In this document: positions 25,436 through 33,741 of the stretch, in pieces
Layout of the letters: every line of letters starts with the position of its first letter
How positions within the stretch are numbered: the first letter of the stretch is position 1
NCBI RefSeq assembly: GCF_000829825.1
Contig: NZ_JXSL01000027.1
Span: forward strand, 248,001 to 312,000
DNA from: Paramagnetospirillum magnetotacticum MS-1
GTDB taxonomy: Bacteria; Pseudomonadota; Alphaproteobacteria; Rhodospirillales; Magnetospirillaceae
Length of the DNA: 64,000 bases
Reading direction: 5' to 3'
Position numbers and translations under genes: made by a program
The notes under the pieces: generated by a model
The model's database searches: none
Told to the model about the DNA's origin: nothing
The model's input: only the letters and a program-made list of their open reading frames with translations

Positions 25436-25936
25436 CTACAAGGCCATGGAGTCCAAAGGGGCGAGGCGGCGGATATCATCAGCCTCGGGCAAGCGCGCCA
25501 GCAGGCCGGCGATGTCGGTGCCCAGCAGCGGATGAAGGCAGGCCCCGGCGATCTCGGCAAGGGGGGCCAGGGCGAAATGGCGTTCGGGCAGCCGGGGATG
25601 GGGCAGGGTGAGAATCTCGCTCTCCATCACCACATCACCATAGAGAAGGATGTCGAGGTCGATGAGACGCGGCCCATAGCGCACCGAGGCGACGCGGCCC
25701 AAATCGTCTTCCATGGTCTTGAGACAGGACAACAGGTCCAGTGGGGCGAGCTGGGTTTTCAACGCGGCTGCCATGTTGAGGAAGGCGGGCTGGTCGGTGA
25801 CATAAAGCGGGGCCGTTTCCCAGACCCGAGAGCGGGCGGTGATCACTCCGACCCGGCCCAGGGCGTCCAGGGCGGCGCGCAGATTGGCGGGCCGGTCGCC
25901 CAGGTTGGTGCCGAGACCGAGATGAACCAGTGTCAT
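25436..25936 (-). CDS. folK: 2-amino-4-hydroxy-6-hydroxymethyldihydropteridine pyrophosphokinase
   Basis: A 166-residue enzyme that pyrophosphorylates the product of FolB in folate synthesis. It has LGLGTNLGDRPANLRAAL at the N-terminus, then VRYGPRLIDLDILLYGD and LPHPRLPERHFALAPL, the HPPK signature. A DUF465 gene starts upstream on the same strand. Confidence 0.96.
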   Translation of the reverse strand: MTLVHLGLGTNLGDRPANLRAALDALGRVGVITARSRVWETAPLYVTDQPAFLNMAAALKTQLAPLDLLSCLKTMEDDLGRVASVRYGPRLIDLDILLYGDVVMESEILTLPHPRLPERHFALAPLAEIAGACLHPLLGTDIAGLLARLPEADDIRRLAPLDSMAL

Positions 25937-25945
25937 GGAATGCTG

Positions 25946-26152
25946 TCAGGCGATGATGTCGGGGATCAGGGCGTTTTCCAGCCGCGCAATCTCGTCCTTG
26001 AGATGCAGTTTGCGCTTTTTCAGGCGCTGAAGGCGCAGCTGATCGAACGGCGCCTCGTCGGAAACGCGTGAAATCACGTCATCCAAATCGCGGTGCTCGG
26101 TCTTCAATTCCGCCAGTTGACGGCGGACTTCATCAAGATTGTCATCGATCAT
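25946..26152 (-). CDS. DUF465/YdcH family small protein
   Basis: A 68-residue helical-hairpin protein of the YdcH/DUF465 family. The conserved end is QRLKKRKLHLKDEIARLE. Function is unknown in the family. It is 9 bases upstream of folK on the same strand. A second paralogue is encoded at 28072 in this window. Confidence 0.85.
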   Translation of the reverse strand: MIDDNLDEVRRQLAELKTEHRDLDDVISRVSDEAPFDQLRLQRLKKRKLHLKDEIARLENALIPDIIA

Positions 26153-26247
26153 GGCTGGACGCGGCTAGGATTACGTGGCTAGACGGTAGCAGAACTCCGC
26201 CGGAAACGGTATGGGTAAGGTAGGACAATCACGGAAAGGGGTGGGGA

Positions 26248-27333
26248 ATGACGGCCAAGCGTATCGGAATTCTGACCAGCGGCGGCGATTGTGCCGGACT
26301 GAATGCGGCCTTGCGGGCCGTGGTTCACCGCGCCATCCGCAATTACGGCTGGAAAGTGTTCGGCATCCGGGACGGCAGCCTTGGACTCATGAACCGTCCA
26401 CTCAACTACGTGGAATTCGACCTGAAGTCGGTGGGCGACGACATGCTGCGCCTGGGCGGCACCATCTTAGGGACCATCAACAAGGGCGACCCTTTCGCCT
26501 ATCCCATGCCCGACGGCAGCAAGAAGGACCGCTCCCAGGACTTCGTGGACGGCTATAAGGAATTGGGCATCGAGGCGCTGGTGGTGATCGGCGGCGATGG
26601 TTCCATGCGCATCCTCAATGAATTATGCCGCAAGGGCGGCATTCCCATGGTCGGCATCCCCAAGACCATCGACAACGATGTGGCCCATACCGACTATGCC
26701 ATCGGCTTCGCCACGGCGCTCAACGTGGCGGGCGAGGCCATGGATCGGCTGGCCCCCACGGCGGCCAGCCATCATCGCGTGATGATCCTGGAGGTCATGG
26801 GCCGCGATGTGGGCCACATCGCCATCAACGCCGGTATCGCTGGCGGCGCCGACGTGGTGCTGATCCCCGAGATTCCCTATACCCTGGAAGGCATTGCCCG
26901 GAAAATTTCCGAGGTCAGGGCCGAGGGGCGCAATCACGCCCTGATGGTGGTGGCCGAGGGCTGCAAGACCGAAACCGGCGAATCGGTGACCACGCTGCAG
27001 AGCGGCGGTCAGGCCCGCTATGGCGGTATCGGCCAGTATCTGGCGGCGCGTCTGGCCGAAACCGTGGAGGCGGAAACCCGGGTCACTGTTCTGGGCCATG
27101 TGCAGCGCGGCGGCATGCCCGCCATGCGCGACCGCATCATCGCTTCGGCTTTCGGCGTCTATGCCGTCGATCTGATCGCCCAGGGCAAGCTGGGGCGTAT
27201 GGTGGCCTGGCAGCATGGTCAGGTGGTGGATGTTCCGATCACCGACGTGGCTGGCATTACGCGGGCCATCGACCCCTACGGCACCCTGGCTCAGACGGCC
27301 CGCGGCCTGGGAACCTATATCGGCGAGATGTAG
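26248..27333 (+). CDS. pfkA: 6-phosphofructokinase (group III type)
   Basis: A 361-residue phosphofructokinase. The nucleotide-binding start is RIGILTSGGDCAGLNAAL. The donor-defining positions read GGDGS and PKTIDND, meaning Gly at the E. coli 104 position and Lys at the 124 position. This G/K combination marks group III enzymes, most of which use ATP, while D/K would mark pyrophosphate users. The allosteric pattern of E. coli PfkA is not conserved. The likely role is glycolytic, but donor preference should be assayed. Confidence 0.9.
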   Translation: MTAKRIGILTSGGDCAGLNAALRAVVHRAIRNYGWKVFGIRDGSLGLMNRPLNYVEFDLKSVGDDMLRLGGTILGTINKGDPFAYPMPDGSKKDRSQDFVDGYKELGIEALVVIGGDGSMRILNELCRKGGIPMVGIPKTIDNDVAHTDYAIGFATALNVAGEAMDRLAPTAASHHRVMILEVMGRDVGHIAINAGIAGGADVVLIPEIPYTLEGIARKISEVRAEGRNHALMVVAEGCKTETGESVTTLQSGGQARYGGIGQYLAARLAETVEAETRVTVLGHVQRGGMPAMRDRIIASAFGVYAVDLIAQGKLGRMVAWQHGQVVDVPITDVAGITRAIDPYGTLAQTARGLGTYIGEM

Positions 27334-27346
27334 GGTAGGGGGGGGC

Positions 27347-27374
27347 GGGGAGTGGCCTTTGGCCTACTCCCCCC
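27347..27374. terminator. Hairpin between convergent pfkA and ubiX
   Basis: The stem GGGGAGTGGCC (27347-27357) pairs with GGCCTACTCCCC (27361-27372) around a TTT loop with one bulged base. It lies between the two stops and may end both transcripts. There is no strong U-tract. Confidence 0.5.
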
Positions 27375-27933
27375 ACCTTCGGATGGTCCCGCAATCCAGG
27401 CCGAACAGGTCGAGCATGCGCCCGGCCGTGTGCTCGATCATGTCGTCCAGGCTTTCGGGTCTGGCGTAGAAGCCGGGGACGGGGGGCGCGATCACCGCGC
27501 CCATCTCCGAGAGTTGCAGCATGGAGCGCAGATGGCCGGTATGAAGTGGCGTCTCGCGCACCATGAGGACCAGGCGGCGGCGTTCCTTCAAGGCCACATC
27601 GGCGGCCCGGGTCAGCAACGAGGTGGTCACCCCGGTACTGATCTCGCTCATGCTGCGGATAGAGCACGGCGCCACGATCATGCCCAGCGAGCGGAACGAG
27701 CCCGAGGCCGGTGCGCCGCCGATATCCTCGGCCTTATACCAGTGGCTGGCCAGGGCGCGGACCTGGGCCACTTTCATCTCGCTTTCGTGGGACAGGGTCA
27801 CTTCGGCGGCGCGGCTCATGATCAGATGGGATTCAACGCCCAGCCGGGCCAGCATCTCCAGGACACGGATGCCATAGACCACCCCCGAGGCTCCACTAAT
27901 TCCTACGATCAGGCGGGGCGGGGGGGCGTTCAA
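27364..27933 (-). CDS. ubiX: Flavin prenyltransferase UbiX
   Basis: A 189-residue UbiX/Pad1-like enzyme, which makes the prenylated FMN cofactor for UbiD-type decarboxylases. The signature GISGASGVVYGIRVLE is at the N-terminus, with SFRSLGMIVAPCS, LVLMVRETPLH and IAPPVPGFYARP following. It is needed for ubiquinone synthesis and possibly for decarboxylation of aromatic acids. Confidence 0.94.
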   Translation of the reverse strand: MNAPPPRLIVGISGASGVVYGIRVLEMLARLGVESHLIMSRAAEVTLSHESEMKVAQVRALASHWYKAEDIGGAPASGSFRSLGMIVAPCSIRSMSEISTGVTTSLLTRAADVALKERRRLVLMVRETPLHTGHLRSMLQLSEMGAVIAPPVPGFYARPESLDDMIEHTAGRMLDLFGLDCGTIRRWGE

Positions 27934-28071
27934 GGGTGTTGGTCCTCGTTCAGGTTTGAAGATGGAGTAAGAACCTTAGTCCAGGCGGGTGATGAGGGCA
28001 ATTTCCTGCTGACAATTGTGTGACAGGAGGAATAAGATTCCCAGGTTACTCATCCCCTAGGGAGGACCGTA

Positions 28072-28245
28072 ATGAGCCTTCATGACCGTGCTGAGTCCTT
28101 GAAAGTCAAGCATGCCGCTCTGGAAAGCGCCATCGAAATGGAAACCAGACGCCCGCTGCCGGATAACACCCAAATCCACGATCTGAAACGCAAAAAACTC
28201 CTGATCAAGGACGAGTTGAGCCGCATAGGCTCCGGGCCTCACTGA
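28072..28245 (+). CDS. DUF465/YdcH family small protein (second copy)
   Basis: A 57-residue protein reading MSLHDRAESLKVKHAALE, with the conserved DLKRKKLLIKDELSRI segment near the end. It is paralogous in type to 25946-26152. A GGAGG ribosome site lies 5-6 bases before ATG 28072. A strong terminator follows, so it is likely monocistronic. Confidence 0.88.
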   Translation: MSLHDRAESLKVKHAALESAIEMETRRPLPDNTQIHDLKRKKLLIKDELSRIGSGPH

Positions 28246-28259
28246 GGAAGGCGATCGGA

Positions 28260-28286
28260 GGGGCCGGGTTTACCGGCCCCTTTTTT
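28260..28286 (+). terminator. Rho-independent terminator after DUF465 gene
   Basis: A perfect 8-bp stem GGGGCCGG/CCGGCCCC with a GTTTA loop is followed at once by TTTTTT. It ends the 28072-28245 transcript. Confidence 0.93.
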
Positions 28287-28366
28287 CATGGTGGCTTTGG
28301 CGAAAAAGCTTTTCGCCGCCTTCACAGAATTCAGCGGATTTCCTGAATACCCCTGAAATTGCGAAG

Positions 28367-28465
28367 TTTGCAAATGGGTGAGCATCGCCGCCTATTGCTC
28401 TGTTTTTCAACAATAAAGCCATTCTGCAAAATTGCATTTGCGTTTCTGCAATGCACCTTTGCAAA
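28367..28465 (+). promoter_or_regulatory. TTTGCAAA operator cluster upstream of propionyl-CoA synthetase
   Basis: The 306-base gap before prpE contains the palindrome TTTGCAAA twice (28367-28374 and 28458-28465). Related half-sites TTCTGCAA occur at 28422-28429 and 28444-28451. TTTGCAAA is the known binding core of ScfR-family short-chain acyl-CoA regulators: PccR of Rhodobacter, and RamB and PrpR of actinobacteria. A member of that family probably controls the gene. The regulator gene is not in the window. The rest of the gap is AT-rich and holds only the preceding gene's terminator. Confidence 0.7.
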
Positions 28466-28551
28466 AATTGCCGAGTTACGGCATTCTCCCCCTCAGACGG
28501 AGGGGCAAAAGCCCCCCACGGGAGAGTGGCAAAGCAGAGGACCTGTCCGAC

Positions 28552-30468
28552 ATGACCAACGCATACCAGCAAGCTTACGAGAAGTCGCTGAAGGACCCCG
28601 AGGGGTTCTGGGGTGAGGCGGCCAAGGAAATTCATTGGTACAAGACCTGGGACAAGGTCCTGGACGATTCCAAGAAGCCGTTCTATCGCTGGTTCGTCGG
28701 TGCCGAGACCAACACCTGCTACAACGCCATCGACCGCCATGTGGAGCAGGGTCGCGGCGCGCAGACCGCCATCATCTATGACAGCCCCGTCACCAATACC
28801 AAGCGCAAGATCTCTTACGACGAGCTGAAGGATCAGGTGTCGCGCCTGGCCGGTGCCATGGCCGCGCTCGGCGTCACCAAGGGTGACCGCGTCCTGCTCT
28901 ACATGCCCATGATCCCCGAAGCGGTGGTCGGCATGCTGGCCACCGCCCGTCTGGGCGCCATTCACTCGGTGGTGTTCGGCGGCTTCGCCCCCACCGAACT
29001 GGCCACCCGCATCAACGATGCCAAGCCCAAGGTGATCCTCTCGGCCTCCTGCGGCATCGAGGGTTCGCGCGTCATCGCCTACAAGCCCCTGCTGGACGAG
29101 GCTATCGAGATCTCCGAGCACAAGCCCGGCAACACCATCATGTATCAGCGCCCCCAGTCGGCCGCCGTGATGGACAAGGCTGGCGATCTGGACTGGACCG
29201 AGGTCTGCGCCAAGGCCAAGCCCGCCGATTGCGTGCCGGTCCTGGCCACCGATCCGCTCTACATCCTCTACACCTCGGGCACCACCGGCCAGCCCAAGGG
29301 CGTGGTCCGCGACAATGGCGGCCACATGGTCGCCCTGATGTGGTCCATGAAGTATGTCTACGACATCAAGCCGGGCGAGGTCTTCTGGGCCGCCTCCGAC
29401 GTGGGTTGGGTGGTCGGCCACTCCTATATCTGCTACGCCCCGCTGCTCAACGGCTCCACCACCGTGGTCTACGAGGGCAAGCCGGTCGGCACCCCCGATG
29501 CCGGTGCCTTCTGGCGCATGATCAGCGAATACAAGATGGCCGCGCTGTTCACCGCGCCCACCGCCTTCCGCGCCATCAAGCGCGAAGACCCCAACGCCGA
29601 ACTGCTCAAGAAGTACGACCTGAGCGGCTTCCGCGCCCTGTTCCTGGCGGGCGAGCGTTCGGACCCCGACACCATCAACTGGGCCGTCAACCACCTCAAA
29701 GTGCCGGTGGTCGATCACTGGTGGCAGACCGAGACCGGCTGGGCCATCGCCGCCAATTGCCTGGGCCTGCATGAATTCCCCATCAAGCCCGGCTCGCCCA
29801 CCAAGCCCGTCCCCGGATGGGGTCTGGAAGTCCTCGACGAAGGCCATCAGCCCTGCGAGGCTGGCAAGGTCGGTTCGCTGGTGGTGCGCCTGCCGCTGCC
29901 CCCCGGTGCTCTGCTTACCCTGTGGAATGCCGATCAGCGCTGTGTCGACAGCTACTATTCGGAATTTCCCGGCTGCTACAAGACCGCCGATGCCGGCATG
30001 ATCGATGAGGACGGCTACGCCTACATCATGTCGCGCACCGACGACATCATCAATGTGGCCGGTCACCGCCTGTCCACCGGCGGCATGGAAGAAGTGCTGG
30101 CCAGCCATCCCGACGTGGCCGAATGCGCCGTCATCGGCGTCGCCGACCAGCTGAAGGGCCAGCTGCCGCTGGGCTTCATCTGCCTCAAGGCGGGTGTGAC
30201 CAAGCCCCACGATCAGGTCATCGCCGAAGTGGTCAAGCTGGTGCGCGAGAAGATCGGCCCCGTGGCCGCCTTCAAGACCTGCACCGTGGTCAACCGTCTG
30301 CCCAAGACCCGCTCGGGCAAGATCCTGCGCGGCACCATGCAGAAGATCGCCGACAACCAGGACTTCAAGATGCCCGCCACCATCGACGATCCCTCCATCT
30401 TGGACGAGATCGGCGAGTCTCTGGAAAGCGTCGGCTACGCCAAGGCCCGCAAGGACGCGGTGGAGTAA
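28552..30468 (+). CDS. prpE: Propionyl-CoA synthetase (PrpE/ACSS3 type)
   Basis: A 638-residue AMP-forming ligase. The N-terminus MTNAYQQAYEKSLKDPEGFW and later NTCYNAIDRHVEQGRG are typical of PrpE/ACSS3 rather than Acs. The ATP motif is YILYTSGTTGQPKGVVRD, the core VDHWWQTETGWAIAAN, and the acetylatable lysine is in LPKTRSGKILRG. It activates propionate, and possibly acetate or butyrate, for entry into methylmalonyl-CoA or PHB metabolism. ATG 28552 is chosen. The TTTGCAAA sites upstream fit short-chain acyl-CoA control. Confidence 0.9.
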   Translation: MTNAYQQAYEKSLKDPEGFWGEAAKEIHWYKTWDKVLDDSKKPFYRWFVGAETNTCYNAIDRHVEQGRGAQTAIIYDSPVTNTKRKISYDELKDQVSRLAGAMAALGVTKGDRVLLYMPMIPEAVVGMLATARLGAIHSVVFGGFAPTELATRINDAKPKVILSASCGIEGSRVIAYKPLLDEAIEISEHKPGNTIMYQRPQSAAVMDKAGDLDWTEVCAKAKPADCVPVLATDPLYILYTSGTTGQPKGVVRDNGGHMVALMWSMKYVYDIKPGEVFWAASDVGWVVGHSYICYAPLLNGSTTVVYEGKPVGTPDAGAFWRMISEYKMAALFTAPTAFRAIKREDPNAELLKKYDLSGFRALFLAGERSDPDTINWAVNHLKVPVVDHWWQTETGWAIAANCLGLHEFPIKPGSPTKPVPGWGLEVLDEGHQPCEAGKVGSLVVRLPLPPGALLTLWNADQRCVDSYYSEFPGCYKTADAGMIDEDGYAYIMSRTDDIINVAGHRLSTGGMEEVLASHPDVAECAVIGVADQLKGQLPLGFICLKAGVTKPHDQVIAEVVKLVREKIGPVAAFKTCTVVNRLPKTRSGKILRGTMQKIADNQDFKMPATIDDPSILDEIGESLESVGYAKARKDAVE

Positions 30469-30497
30469 GTCTTTTCCGCCGGCGGAAAAAGCGCAGA

Positions 30498-30527
30498 CGG
30501 CTCCCGGAGCAATCCGGGGGCCGTTTT
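30498..30527 (+). terminator. Rho-independent terminator after prpE
   Basis: A 10-bp stem CGGCTCCCGG/CCGGGGGCCG, with one T-G pair and an AGCAAT loop, is followed by TTTT. It is placed 30 bases after the prpE stop. Confidence 0.85.
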
Positions 30528-30682
30528 CGTTGGTGGGGTGGGGCGTTTGTCGATGCCAACGAAGCGGATTCGTTGTGCGCCAACAGTCCTCACATTGTGA
30601 TTACAACAGATCATCGAGCGGTGAAGATGACGGGCGATGGCTTGGTTTATGTGCCCCTTGGCCTTAGGCCGCGTTCTTCACT

Positions 30683-30940
30683 CTAAACCGCTCGCCCTTC
30701 CGCTGTCCCATTCGCTATTTCCAATAGCCAATCTTCGACCAGGGACAGGCGGTCGTCGCATTCCTGGCGTTGGAGGCAATCCTCGCGATGGAGGCAGTCT
30801 TGCACGATGGAGGCGGTGCTGCGGACCAAGTCGGGATCTGGGCGCCGACCGGCCCATTTCAGCGCCAGATCCAGCCCTTGCAGGCATGTGCAGTCGAGTC
30901 CCTGGCCCATGGCTATCTCCCTAAAGGAGGTTTGTGCCAT
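30683..30940 (-). CDS. Small cysteine-rich protein of unknown function
   Basis: An 85-residue protein starting MAQTSFREIAMGQGLDCTC. It has a CTC pair near the N-terminus, a central LDLALKWAGRRPDPDLVRS helix and a distal DCLHREDCLQRQECDDR block of three spaced cysteines. It ends with LVEDWLLEIANG. The pattern resembles small cysteine-bearing alphaproteobacterial proteins of unknown function such as DUF6455, but I cannot confirm the family. ATG 30940 has a TCCTTT-complementary AAAGGAGG-like context only on the opposite strand, so the start is less certain. An overlapping plus-strand frame is considered spurious. Confidence 0.5.
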   Translation of the reverse strand: MAQTSFREIAMGQGLDCTCLQGLDLALKWAGRRPDPDLVRSTASIVQDCLHREDCLQRQECDDRLSLVEDWLLEIANGTAEGRAV

Positions 30941-31295
30941 TATCATATCGCCAAAAAGGCGATGATGTATCGCATCTTGTTTGGTGCATTGATAGGATCT
31001 GCGAGTGTATCCCATACCAAATATATAATCAAAAAAATCCGCCCCGAACCTATTGGTCGGGGCGGTGGCAGTTGCTTAGAGAGGGAGGCTGACCTCGGGG
31101 GGGAGGTCAACATCTGGAATAAGACTAACAAGCAGCTTTTGTTACGTCAAATGATTTTAAGGTGCGATGCGGTAATTCCGAGCAATTCTGTCGGGATGAA
31201 GGATGGGTGCGATCTATCTATCTGATTTCATTATGAGAAATAACGATATTCGGGGCATTGGTCCCGGATCGATTTGGTCACAAGCTTGAAAAATT
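30941..31295. other. 355-base AT-rich intergenic stretch
   Basis: No convincing gene is seen. It carries a minus-strand terminator (31031-31065) and a second small inverted repeat TGACCTC/GAGGTCA (31090-31109). The composition is clearly AT-richer than the flanking genes. A small RNA ending at the minus-strand terminator is possible. Confidence 0.5.
31031..31065 (-). terminator. Rho-independent terminator, minus strand
   Basis: A perfect 9-bp stem CCGCCCCGA/TCGGGGCGG (31039-31047 with 31057-31065) is followed, read on the minus strand, by ATTTTTTT. It lies 230 bases beyond the end of the COG0523 gene. It may end the znuA-hisI-COG0523 transcript or an unannotated small RNA. Confidence 0.8.
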
Positions 31296-32330
31296 TCAGG
31301 GAGCACCATTCTCCTCCAAGGCCAAAACGCCCTTCAGCAAATCCTCGACCGCCTGGCGCGACAGGTCGCGGGTGATGAAGACGATGCGGGTCCGGTGGTC
31401 GTCGTCGGGCCAGCCGGGCAGGGGCGCCGGGGGGTGGAAGACGTGCTGCACCCCGTGAATGGCTAGCGGATCGACGGATTCTCGGGCATTGACGATGCCT
31501 TTGATACGCAACAGGTTCTCGCCCTTGGAGGAAATCATCAATTCCAGAGCGAACCCCAACGCCATCCACGATACCGGCTCGGTGGCGGTGAATACAAAGG
31601 CCTGGATATGGGCATCATGGCGGTTGGCGTCATGGTGGTGATGATGGTGGTCGTGATGGGAGCGGTAGGCTTCCTCATTCAGCCAGCCTGCCACATCAGG
31701 AATTTTGCTGCCCGCATTGAACAGGCCGGCATCAAGAATTTCCGCAGGCTCCACCTTGCCCTGTACCGCGACGATAATGGGCGCGGCGGGGTTGAGGCGG
31801 CGCAGGCGGGCTCGTAAAACCTCCACCATGACCGGATCGGCGATGTCGGCCTTGGTCAGGATCAGCCGGTCGGCCACGGCCACTTGCTTGACCGCCTCGG
31901 CCTGGGCGTTGAGGGTGCGCTCTCCATTGACCGCATCCACCGTGGCGACGATGCCGTCCAGCTTGTAGCGGCTTGAGATCAACTGATCGCTCATCAAGGT
32001 GTGGATGATGGGGGCGGGGTCGGCCAGGCCGGTGGTCTCGATGATCATGCGGCTGAATTCGGGGATTTCGCCCCGTACCCGCTTGATGAACAGGTCGCGC
32101 ATGCCTTCCACCAGATCGCCGCGCACCGTGCAGCACAGGCAGCCCGATTGCAGCAGGACCACATCCTCGGCCACTTGGCGCACCAGCAGATGATCCAGCC
32201 CCACCGAGCCGAATTCGTTGATCAGGACGGCGGTGTCGGCCAGTCCCGGCTGGGCCAGAAGATGGTTGAGCAGTGTCGTCTTGCCGCTGCCGAGAAAGCC
32301 GGTCAGCACGGTGACGGGGATAAGGCTCAT
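31296..32330 (-). CDS. COG0523 (CobW/ZagA-like) GTPase metallochaperone
   Basis: A 344-residue G3E-family GTPase. The P-loop is LTGFLGSGKTTLLNHLL. The metal motif GCLCC (in LLQSGCLCCTVRGD) is the CxCC hallmark of COG0523. A His-rich stretch of ten residues (HHDHHHHHHD) sits in the linker before the CobW_C domain. Family members deliver zinc, or other metals, to client enzymes under starvation. It overlaps the hisI stop by 4 nt and ends the znuA-hisI operon, strongly implying a Zur-controlled zinc chaperone. ATG 32330 is chosen; the upstream frame overlaps hisI. Confidence 0.93.
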   Translation of the reverse strand: MSLIPVTVLTGFLGSGKTTLLNHLLAQPGLADTAVLINEFGSVGLDHLLVRQVAEDVVLLQSGCLCCTVRGDLVEGMRDLFIKRVRGEIPEFSRMIIETTGLADPAPIIHTLMSDQLISSRYKLDGIVATVDAVNGERTLNAQAEAVKQVAVADRLILTKADIADPVMVEVLRARLRRLNPAAPIIVAVQGKVEPAEILDAGLFNAGSKIPDVAGWLNEEAYRSHHDHHHHHHDANRHDAHIQAFVFTATEPVSWMALGFALELMISSKGENLLRIKGIVNARESVDPLAIHGVQHVFHPPAPLPGWPDDDHRTRIVFITRDLSRQAVEDLLKGVLALEENGAP

Positions 32331-32725
32331 TTCTTGTAAAGCTCCTCGGGCGAGACCAGGACCTTGGCCACTTCGGTCAGACCCTCGGGTCGCGCGGCGG
32401 TGTAAAAGCAGGTGCGGCGCCCGGTGTGGCAGGCGACGCCGTCCTGGTCGACCTTCAACAGAATGGTGTCGCCGTCGCAATCGATGAGGAAGTCCTTGAG
32501 GCGCTGTTGCTGGCCCGAGCTTTCGCCCTTGCGCCAAAGCCCGCCGCGCGAGCGCGAGAAATAGCAGACCCGTCCGGTCTCCAAGGTCTCGGCCACGGAT
32601 TCCTTGTTCATCCAGGCCATCATCAACACTTCGCCGGTATCGTGCTGCTGGGCGATGGCGGGAACCAGTCCGTCGGCGTTAAATTTCAGTTTGGCGAGAA
32701 CGGCGGCGGCGTCGATGGCGGACAT
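32327..32725 (-). CDS. hisI: Phosphoribosyl-AMP cyclohydrolase
   Basis: A 132-residue HisI, the third step of histidine biosynthesis, monofunctional without the HisE domain. Metal ligands are intact: DCDGD (Asp82, Cys83, Asp84, Asp86) and CHTGRRTC (Cys99, Cys106), giving the Zn and Mg sites. It sits between znuA (32 bases upstream) and the COG0523 chaperone (ATGA overlap) rather than with other his genes. Zinc-dependent HisI in a Zur operon suggests it is either a client of the chaperone or a stress-expressed copy. Confidence 0.95.
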   Translation of the reverse strand: MSAIDAAAVLAKLKFNADGLVPAIAQQHDTGEVLMMAWMNKESVAETLETGRVCYFSRSRGGLWRKGESSGQQQRLKDFLIDCDGDTILLKVDQDGVACHTGRRTCFYTAARPEGLTEVAKVLVSPEELYKK

Positions 32726-32757
32726 GATCAAAACCTCTTGAAACAGGAGGCTCATCC

Positions 32758-33675
32758 TTAGCGGGCGGCAAGGCACTCGGCAAGGGCGCTGGCCAGTCCT
32801 TGCATCTGTTGCACATAGGAGTCCTTGCCCGGAGCCACAAGCAGGCCTTCGGGGTCCAACTGTCCCAATCTTGCCCCGGACGCCTCGGCCAGCATGGTTG
32901 CGGTGGCCTTTGGCGCGCCCGGTTCGCCGAAGACGCAAGCCGCGCCGGAGGTTTTCAGGCGGTCGCGCAACTGGGCCATGCGCTTGGCCCCCGGCGGGCG
33001 TTCGGGGTCGACGGTAATGGCGCCAGCCGGGCTCAGACCGTATCGCGCCTCGAAATACTGATGGGCGTCGTGAAATACCACATAAGGGCGCTTGGCAACC
33101 GGGGCCAGCCGGGCCGCCAGATGCGCGTCCAGTTCGGCAAGCCGCCTCTTCATGGTTTGCGCATTGGCGGCATAGCGCTGGGCATTGTCCGGGTCCAACG
33201 CGCCCAGACGTTCGCTCACCGCGACGACTAAGATTGCGGCATTGCGCGGATCAAGCCACACATGGGGGTCGGTTTCGTCGCCTTGCCCATGGGCGTGGTG
33301 GCCTCCATGATCATGATGGTCAGGCTCCCAGGCGCCGCCTTCGCGGGTGTCCAGGCGGATCAGGCCGGGTAGCGACAGCATGGCAAGTCCGTCCTGGCGT
33401 TTGGCCATGGTATGGTCCAACCAGGATTCCAGCGCGGGGCCGACCCAGACCACCAGTTTGGCCTTCTCGGCAGCGCGGGCATCGGAAGGCTTCATGGCAT
33501 AACCATGGGGAGATGCGGTTCCCGAGACGATCAGCCCGGGCTCGCCCATCCCCTCCATTACGGCAGCCACCAGGGAATGCAGCGGCTTGATGCTGACCAG
33601 GACCTTGGGAACCTCGGCCAAGGCGGGGGCGGCAAGGCCTGTCAGAAGGAGGGCGGCAGCGAGGGTCTTCCGCAT
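32758..33675 (-). CDS. znuA: Zinc ABC transporter, periplasmic binding protein
   Basis: A 305-residue ZnuA. It has a signal peptide (MRKTLAAALLLTGLAAPALA) and a mature start VPKVLVSIKPLHSLVAAVM. The zinc ligands include the His in SGTASPHGYAMKPSD, the His in VVFHDAHQYFEARYG and an acidic residue near the end. A His-rich loop (DHHDHGGHHAHG) is typical of ZnuA. ATG 33675 has GGAG upstream and is preferred over ATG 33693. It is transcribed away from zur from a shared operator. Confidence 0.95.
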   Translation of the reverse strand: MRKTLAAALLLTGLAAPALAEVPKVLVSIKPLHSLVAAVMEGMGEPGLIVSGTASPHGYAMKPSDARAAEKAKLVVWVGPALESWLDHTMAKRQDGLAMLSLPGLIRLDTREGGAWEPDHHDHGGHHAHGQGDETDPHVWLDPRNAAILVVAVSERLGALDPDNAQRYAANAQTMKRRLAELDAHLAARLAPVAKRPYVVFHDAHQYFEARYGLSPAGAITVDPERPPGAKRMAQLRDRLKTSGAACVFGEPGAPKATATMLAEASGARLGQLDPEGLLVAPGKDSYVQQMQGLASALAECLAAR

Positions 33676-33705
33676 GGGGGCGCTCCGTGTCATGATGGAA
33701 AAGAT

Positions 33706-33728
33706 GAAATGTTATAATATAACATATC
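33706..33728. promoter_or_regulatory. Zur box between znuA and zur
   Basis: A 23-bp near-perfect palindrome. The left arm GAAATGTTATA is followed by A and the right arm TATAACATATC, with one mismatch from a perfect inverted repeat. This matches the known gammaproteobacterial Zur consensus closely. It sits 30 bases from the znuA start and 13 bases from the zur start, so one Zur dimer pair can control both directions. Confidence 0.92.
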
Positions 33729-33741
33729 AACGGCGGCAAGA

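Noticed and set aside
28270-30210. 646-codon minus-strand frame opposite prpE
   Set aside because: Antisense to a full-length acyl-CoA synthetase; no recognisable domain.
30770-31225. 151-codon plus-strand frame overlapping the Cys-rich small gene
   Set aside because: It crosses a terminator hairpin and an AT-rich non-coding stretch; the minus-strand product looks more protein-like.
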